Positions 39,991 through 44,415 of a stretch of DNA of 44,415 nt are shown here, piece by piece. Within the stretch, counting starts at the first letter, position 1. The number at the start of each line of letters is the position of its first letter. The translations under genes and the position numbers were made by a program. The DNA is from Flavobacteriaceae bacterium UBA6268 (GTDB lineage Bacteria > Bacteroidota > Bacteroidia > Flavobacteriales > Flavobacteriaceae): NCBI GenBank assembly GCA_002440705.1, contig DJVA01000041.1, positions 1 to 44,415 on the forward strand, read 5' to 3'. The notes beneath the pieces were generated by a model. That model had not been told where the DNA came from. It saw nothing but the letters and a program-made list of their open reading frames with translations, and did no database searches.

Positions 39991-40773
39991 ATGGTTTTTC
40001 AGTTTCGTAAGGCACCCCAATTTTATCAAACCCATGGCAAAGGCCCTGCCATGGTTCTTTTACATGGATTTTTGGAAGATGGTACCATATGGGACCGGTA
40101 TGTTGACCACTTGTCTAAAAAATACTTTTTGATTGTCCTCGACTTACCTGGCCATGGAAAAAGTGGGGTCGTTGCAAAAACCCATTCTATGGAATTGATG
40201 GCTGAAGCCGTCTACGAATTGCTACAATTGCTAAAAATAGATACAGTGGTGTTGGTAGGTCATTCCATGGGAGGGTATGTAAGTTTGGCATTCGCCGAAA
40301 TGCATCCCGAAACCCTTTCCGGATTGGTTTTGTTGAATTCTACCCCTGAAGCTGATGGCCCGGAACGCATCGAAAATAGAAATAGGGCATTGGAAATGAT
40401 CCCCAAGGAAAAAGAAAAAATTATTGGCATGGCCCTAAGCAATCTGTTTTCGGAAAATGCCAGGACGCTCTATTGCGATGAAATAAAAAAACTGAAACAG
40501 CAAGCAAATGGTTTCGCAACAGAGGGTATTTTGGCCAACATCCGTGGAATGCGGGACCGAAAAGACCGAACCTCCATCCTCACGGCCGTTTCAAAAACCA
40601 AATGGCTGCTGTGTGGCGATCAGGATCCCGTAGTACCTTTAAAAACTTCCCGAAACGTTTCAAAAAAAACCGGTACCCCTATCCAAATACTGCATGGGAG
40701 CCACATGGGATGGCTTGAAAATGAAGCTAATATTAAAGATTTTTTACTTTTTGTCGATTTTTTTTACACTTAA
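39991..40773 (+). CDS. Alpha/beta hydrolase
   Basis: 260 residues, cytoplasmic. The nucleophile elbow GHSMGGY puts Ser at about residue 91; the oxyanion region is LLHGFLEDGTIWD; the acid Asp is in LCGDQDPVVP and the base His in LHGSHMGW. These complete a Ser-Asp-His triad of the carboxylesterase/haloalkane type. Family members act on esters, lactones or C-C bonds, so the substrate is open. The gene is divergent from brnQ and is followed by the small Cys-rich pair after 53 bases. Codon use is like its neighbours, with no sign of transfer. Confidence 0.9.
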   Translation: MVFQFRKAPQFYQTHGKGPAMVLLHGFLEDGTIWDRYVDHLSKKYFLIVLDLPGHGKSGVVAKTHSMELMAEAVYELLQLLKIDTVVLVGHSMGGYVSLAFAEMHPETLSGLVLLNSTPEADGPERIENRNRALEMIPKEKEKIIGMALSNLFSENARTLYCDEIKKLKQQANGFATEGILANIRGMRDRKDRTSILTAVSKTKWLLCGDQDPVVPLKTSRNVSKKTGTPIQILHGSHMGWLENEANIKDFLLFVDFFYT

Positions 40774-40826
40774 TCGATTTTTGAAAGATTTTTTTCTATA
40801 TTTAGTGCATCCAAAAATAGAGAATC

Positions 40827-41078
40827 ATGAAAAACAACTCCTCAAGACCATTGTTCTCCTTTTCTGGTTTCGTTTGCAGTACTTTTGGGCACGATTACGT
40901 TATTACCCGCAAGGTCACCAATCACATCAATGAGTATCGGTGCACCCATTGTGGGAAGGAAGTGACGGATAACTTTTCGGGCAATTTGGAACAACTTACC
41001 TTAAAGAATAAACAAGTCAATAGTTCCCTGGCCTTGTTTTTTGAAAAGAAGACCAAGCGGGATTATTCCACATCATGA
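40827..41078 (+). CDS. Small Cys/His-rich protein, putative zinc-ribbon (tandem copy 1)
   Basis: 83 residues. A C-terminal-like core GFVCSTFGHDYVITRK...YRCTHCGKEVTDNFSG contains one CxxC with a further Cys and His in CSTFGHDY, enough for a zinc site C-x4-H...C-x2-C. The tail is Lys/Leu-rich with no TM. The next gene encodes a related protein that starts with the same pattern (CKIFGHHF, YECSHCKQKF). Similar DUF1660-like short proteins occur in phages and bacteria with unknown role. It ends in an ATGA overlap with the next gene. A TATATTTA box lies about 25 bases upstream. Confidence 0.65.
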   Translation: MKNNSSRPLFSFSGFVCSTFGHDYVITRKVTNHINEYRCTHCGKEVTDNFSGNLEQLTLKNKQVNSSLALFFEKKTKRDYSTS

Positions 41079-41281
41079 AGAAGAAACTTAGCTGTAAAAT
41101 ATTCGGGCACCATTTTTCCCGCATTCCCAAAAAGGACCTACTTATTGAAGAATATGAGTGTTCTCATTGCAAACAAAAGTTTACCACCGATGGGTATGGG
41201 AGAATGGTAAAACTCAACAAATACTGGGAAGACAATAATTACATGTTCGAAAACAAATTGAAAAATCGAACGGTAGCCTGA
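41075..41281 (+). CDS. Small Cys/His-rich protein, putative zinc-ribbon (tandem copy 2)
   Basis: 68 residues. LSCKIFGHHFSRIPKKD and YECSHCKQKFTTDGYG give the same C-x4-H...C-x2-C order as the preceding protein; the two are diverged tandem copies. The rest is Lys/Asn-rich. The start overlaps the upstream stop by ATGA (41075-41078), so both are translated from one message. The convergent thiL gene stops one base after it (41283). Function unknown. Confidence 0.65.
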   Translation: MKKKLSCKIFGHHFSRIPKKDLLIEEYECSHCKQKFTTDGYGRMVKLNKYWEDNNYMFENKLKNRTVA

Positions 41282-41282
41282 A

Positions 41283-42335
41283 TTATTTTTCGGAAAATGA
41301 ATTCCATCCCCTTGCCTTAATGGGAATTTTGGTATTGCCCCTTGTAATTAGGTGAATGCCTTCGGAAGGAGCTGTCATATGGCCAATAACCGTTAAATTT
41401 GGGTTGCCCTTGATTTTTGAATAATCGTCCCCAGAAATGGTAAACAACAATTCATAATCTTCCCCTCCACTGAGTGCAATGGTGGTACTATCTAAATTGA
41501 ATTCTTCACACGCATTGATTACTTGGGGATCCAACGGTATTTTATCTTCATACAAATTGCAGCCTACCTTAGAGGCTTTGCACAAGTGCATAATTTCCGA
41601 TGAAAGCCCATCACTGATATCGATCATGGAGGTTGGCTTTACCTCCAATTCTCTCAAAAGTGTCACCATATCTTTCCGGGCTTCAGGTTTTAATTGTCGT
41701 TCTATCAAATAAGTATACGCTTCCAAATCGGGCTGTGCATTTGGGTTTACCTGGAATACTTGCTTTTCCCGCTCCAAAATTTGCAATCCCATGTACGCGC
41801 CTGCCAAATCGCCTGTTACTACCAGCAAATCATTATTTTTGGCACCGTTTCGATAGGCCACACGGTCTTCTGAAACTTCACCGATAGCCGTGACACTAAT
41901 GATGAGCCCAGAAGTTGATGAAGTTGTGTCCCCCCCTACCAAATCCACTTTATAAAGCTGGCACGCCAGATGGATGCCTTCATAAAGTGCCTCGAGCGCT
42001 TCAACCGGAAACCGGTTGGAAACGGCTATGGAGGTAGTAATTTGAGTGGCTTCCGCATTCATGGCGTAAACGTCACTCAAGTTTACGATCACTGCTTTGT
42101 AACCCAAATGTTTTAAGGGCATGTAGCCCAAATCAAAATGAACCCCTTCCACCAAAAGATCGGTGGTGACCACTTTTAATTTTTTTGAATTCCCCGAAAG
42201 CACGGCGGCATCATCACCAACTCCCATTACGGTAGATTTTTGTTCCACCCTAAATTGTTTAGTCAAATGATCAATCAATCCAAATTCGCCCAATTCGGAG
42301 ATGGAAGTTCTGGTATGGTTTTTATCTTCTAGCAT
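41283..42335 (-). CDS. thiL: Thiamine-monophosphate kinase
   Basis: 350 residues, usual length. It phosphorylates thiamine monophosphate to thiamine diphosphate, the active cofactor. Features of the PurM-like ATP-binding fold: MGVGDDAAVLS, VTTDLLVEGVHFDLGYMP, the NLSDVYAMNA block, LVGGDTTSS, VVTGDLAGAYMGLQ, SMIDISDGLSSEI and ALSGGEDYELLF. Metal-binding Asp residues lie in GDDAA, TTDLLVEGVHF and DISDGLSS. There are no other thiamine genes in the window, so it stands alone. Promoter at 42356-42383; tail to tail with the small Cys-rich gene. Confidence 0.97.
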   Translation of the reverse strand: MLEDKNHTRTSISELGEFGLIDHLTKQFRVEQKSTVMGVGDDAAVLSGNSKKLKVVTTDLLVEGVHFDLGYMPLKHLGYKAVIVNLSDVYAMNAEATQITTSIAVSNRFPVEALEALYEGIHLACQLYKVDLVGGDTTSSTSGLIISVTAIGEVSEDRVAYRNGAKNNDLLVVTGDLAGAYMGLQILEREKQVFQVNPNAQPDLEAYTYLIERQLKPEARKDMVTLLRELEVKPTSMIDISDGLSSEIMHLCKASKVGCNLYEDKIPLDPQVINACEEFNLDSTTIALSGGEDYELLFTISGDDYSKIKGNPNLTVIGHMTAPSEGIHLITRGNTKIPIKARGWNSFSEK

Positions 42336-42355
42336 GCAAAAACATCATTTAGTCA

Positions 42356-42383
42356 CAAAAATACATTTTCTATATAGGTTCAA
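42356..42383 (-). promoter_or_regulatory. thiL promoter
   Basis: Minus strand TTG (42381-42383), 17-base spacer, TATTTTTG (42356-42363), an exact TAnnTTTG; 20 bases before the ATG. No TPP riboswitch is visible in the short leader. Confidence 0.55.
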
Positions 42384-42499
42384 TAGGGAATATGATAGAA
42401 ATCCTTGGAGTATTTTTAAAAGATGCGAATATTATTTAAAAATTCATCAATAATCTCAATAAATATAGGACATTAACAAAAAAACTGGCAATAATTTAC

Positions 42500-42507
42500 T
42501 AGCTTTG
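42500..42507 (+). promoter_or_regulatory. TAnnTTTG -7 element for the choice-of-anchor-B gene
   Basis: TAGCTTTG, exact consensus, about 66 bases before the ATG at 42574; no clear TTG -33 partner. Confidence 0.4.
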
Positions 42508-42573
42508 GTTGCGCAAAAAAAATTGTTTATCCTTTTATCACTTCTTTGTGGTAAAAACCTAACCCAATTATCC

Positions 42574-44415
42574 ATGTTTAAATTTACACTATCAATCGTA
42601 TTTTTGGTGCCACTCCTTTCGTTATCCCAAACTCCTTGCTCTAGTGGAATGGCCGGAAGTTTCCCTTGTGATGGGTATGATTTACAATCCCATTTAACCC
42701 TTTCATCCCTCAGCGCCTCTTCAGGAAACGATTCCTGGGGTTGGACCGATCCACTGGACGGAACTGAGTATGCTTTAATGGGACTCAATAACGGAATTGC
42801 ATTTATAGACATTTCCGATCCGGTTAATCCAATTTATTTGGGAAAATTGCCTACACACTCCGACCCATCGCTTTGGAGGGACGTAAAAGTTTACAACAAT
42901 TATGCATTTGTAGTGAGTGAAGCCAGCAGCCATGGCATGCAGGTATTTGACCTAACCCGGTTAAGAAATGTTGCCAGCCCGCCAGAAACCTTTACTGAAG
43001 ACGCTTACTATGGTGGTTTTGGCCATTGCCACAACATCGCCATTAATGAAGATACAGGATATGCCTATGCCATCGGGACGAGTACCTTTGGTGGTGGTCC
43101 TCATTTTATTGACATTTCTGACCCCTTGAATCCCGTAGCAGCTGGGGGATACTCTGGAAGTAACTACACCCACGATGCTCAAATTATTACCTACAACGGT
43201 CCCGATACCGACTACACGGGCCATGAAATCTTTTTTGGGTCAAACGAAGACAGAGTAGTCATTGTAGATGTTACCAATAAGGCCAATCCACAACTCATCA
43301 AAACTATCAATTATGCCAATGTATCGTATACACACCAATGCTGGCTAACCGACGACCGTAATTATTTACTTGTAGGGGATGAGTTGGACGAGTCTAATTT
43401 TGGATTCAATACCCGAACCTTGGTTTTTGATGTAAGTGATTTAGATACTGCCGCTTGGGACTTTGACTATTTTGCCAACATTCCTTCCATAGACCACAAT
43501 GGTTACGTGGTTGGCGACAAATATTATTTGGCCAGTTATACCGGAGGTATCAGGGTACTCGATATATCGGATATTGCCAATCAAAACATTTCTGAAGTTG
43601 GTTTTTTTGACACCTACCCCAGTAACAACAGTGCCAATTTTGATGGTGTATGGAATGTGTACCCTTTCTTTGGTAGTGGCAATATTGTAATTAGCGACTT
43701 GGATGATGGTTTCTTTGTGGTGAAAGAATCTTTGGTAGACAATATTGATCCGGTAGCCGTGTGTCAAAGTTATACCGCTTCGCTGGATGCAAATGGCCAG
43801 GCTATTATCGCCGGAAGTGATGTCGATGGAGGATCAAGTGATAATAGTGGATTTTTTACTCTCTCGGTAAGTCCCAACACATTTAATTGTTCAGACATAG
43901 GGGGTCCCATCACCGTAACCCTTACCGTAACGGATCCATCGGGAAACACCGATACCTGTACCACCGAAGTAACGATTGTTGACGATATGGGGCCCACATT
44001 TAGTTGCTACAGCAACGAAACTGTTGCGTACGATACGGGCAACCCCTATTATACTTTGCCCAATTACGTGCTCAATAATGATGTAACAGCCACTGATAAC
44101 TGTACGTCAAACTTGACCATTACTCAGGATCCCGTAGCAGGAACCCAACTAACCGTAGGCACTTATACCATTTCTTTTGAAGCTACCGACGACGAAGGCA
44201 ATACCAGTACTTGTAGCTTTGAGCTTACCGTCCTTGAGGAATTGGGTGTTGGCGATTATACCTTGGAAAAAGGGTTAGTTATTTACCCAAACCCTGCCAG
44301 CAATCAGGTAAATATTCTTTCTAAATTTGAAAAAATCAATCACATAGAACTTTATGATATTTCTGGAAAACGCCTGCTAGACCTAGATCAACTGGATTTT
44401 TCCAATTATACCATT
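42574..44415 (+). CDS. Choice-of-anchor-B family protein with T9SS sorting domain (3' end outside window)
   Basis: At least 614 residues, open to the window end with no stop. Signal peptide MFKFTLSIVFLVPLLSLSQ. The choice-of-anchor-B/LVIVD-like propeller domain at about 35-395 shows WGWTDPLDGTEYALMGLNNG, IDISDPVNPIYLGKL, FGHCHNIAINEDTG, HFIDISDPLNP, YTHQCW and DHNGYVVGDKYYLASYTGG. Two HYR-like Ig domains follow with CVC- and TVTD-type motifs (VTLTVTDPSGNTDTCTTEVT, ISFEATDDEGNTSTCSFEL). The T9SS type A sorting domain begins at about 565 (GLVIYPNPASNQVNILSK, IELYDISGKRLLD) and is cut by the edge. It should be secreted by the type IX system to the cell surface. Function unknown. Confidence 0.92.
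   Translation, partial: MFKFTLSIVFLVPLLSLSQTPCSSGMAGSFPCDGYDLQSHLTLSSLSASSGNDSWGWTDPLDGTEYALMGLNNGIAFIDISDPVNPIYLGKLPTHSDPSLWRDVKVYNNYAFVVSEASSHGMQVFDLTRLRNVASPPETFTEDAYYGGFGHCHNIAINEDTGYAYAIGTSTFGGGPHFIDISDPLNPVAAGGYSGSNYTHDAQIITYNGPDTDYTGHEIFFGSNEDRVVIVDVTNKANPQLIKTINYANVSYTHQCWLTDDRNYLLVGDELDESNFGFNTRTLVFDVSDLDTAAWDFDYFANIPSIDHNGYVVGDKYYLASYTGGIRVLDISDIANQNISEVGFFDTYPSNNSANFDGVWNVYPFFGSGNIVISDLDDGFFVVKESLVDNIDPVAVCQSYTASLDANGQAIIAGSDVDGGSSDNSGFFTLSVSPNTFNCSDIGGPITVTLTVTDPSGNTDTCTTEVTIVDDMGPTFSCYSNETVAYDTGNPYYTLPNYVLNNDVTATDNCTSNLTITQDPVAGTQLTVGTYTISFEATDDEGNTSTCSFELTVLEELGVGDYTLEKGLVIYPNPASNQVNILSKFEKINHIELYDISGKRLLDLDQLDFSNYTI

Noticed and set aside
42336..42573. TPP riboswitch for thiL
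   Set aside because: The distance from promoter to start is about 20 bases, too short, and no THI-box sequence is visible.
1..44415. tRNA, rRNA or CRISPR arrays
   Set aside because: No cloverleaf with a CCA-type 3' end, no rRNA core sequence and no regularly spaced direct repeats were seen in any gap; a tRNAscan-SE and CRISPR search would settle it.

Overview
The window looks like a chromosomal segment of a marine-type member of the Flavobacteriaceae (Bacteroidota). The signs are type IX secretion (T9SS) cargo proteins, a FecI/FecR/TonB-receptor set with an STN domain, a single-subunit-anchor succinate dehydrogenase (sdhCAB), and promoters of the Bacteroidetes form TTG-N17-23-TAnnTTTG in front of many genes. 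No species can be named from the sequence alone.

Layout. (1) 1-3.02 kb is an AT-rich accessory block: the C-terminal end of a DNA methyltransferase-like protein, then four small genes separated by related imperfect palindromes ending in CGTT. It resembles an integron-like or cassette-like array; no integrase is in the window. (2) 3.1-4.4 kb is a transition zone with a two-TM SLATT-like protein, a remnant of a glyoxalase/VOC gene and a periplasmic PepSY-like protein. (3) 4.4-8.6 kb is an ECF sigma factor / FecR anti-sigma / TonB-dependent receptor cluster. (4) 8.7-10.7 kb holds a TIM-barrel lipoprotein and two DinB-fold proteins. (5) 10.8-25 kb is mainly core genes: OmpA lipoprotein, exodeoxyribonuclease III, a large Bacteroidetes outer-membrane protein, a T9SS cargo protein, glycyl-tRNA synthetase, a coiled-coil membrane protein, ComF and a SbsA-like Ig lipoprotein. 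(6) 24.2-29.5 kb, all minus strand, carries omega-amidase, an ankyrin protein, catalase-peroxidase KatG, a glutamine/methionine-type aminotransferase and a Vsr endonuclease. (7) 29.6-33.0 kb is sdhCAB. (8) 33.1-44.4 kb has a BNR/sortilin-like secreted protein, a Crp-type regulator, Xaa-Pro aminopeptidase, a free-standing CBM48 domain protein, BrnQ, an alpha/beta hydrolase, two tandem small Cys/His-rich proteins, ThiL and a T9SS choice-of-anchor-B protein cut by the window end.

How genes work together. The sigma/FecR/receptor trio should form one cell-surface signalling and uptake unit. The aminotransferase and omega-amidase are the two enzymes of the glutamine transaminase/omega-amidase route and flank katG-ankyrin. 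SdhC, SdhA and SdhB make one respiratory complex. Intrinsic terminators lie between most convergent genes, and every gene-free gap is shorter than 300 bases.

I did not see a convincing new defence system, CRISPR array, rRNA or tRNA. The least explained region is the cassette-like block at the left edge.
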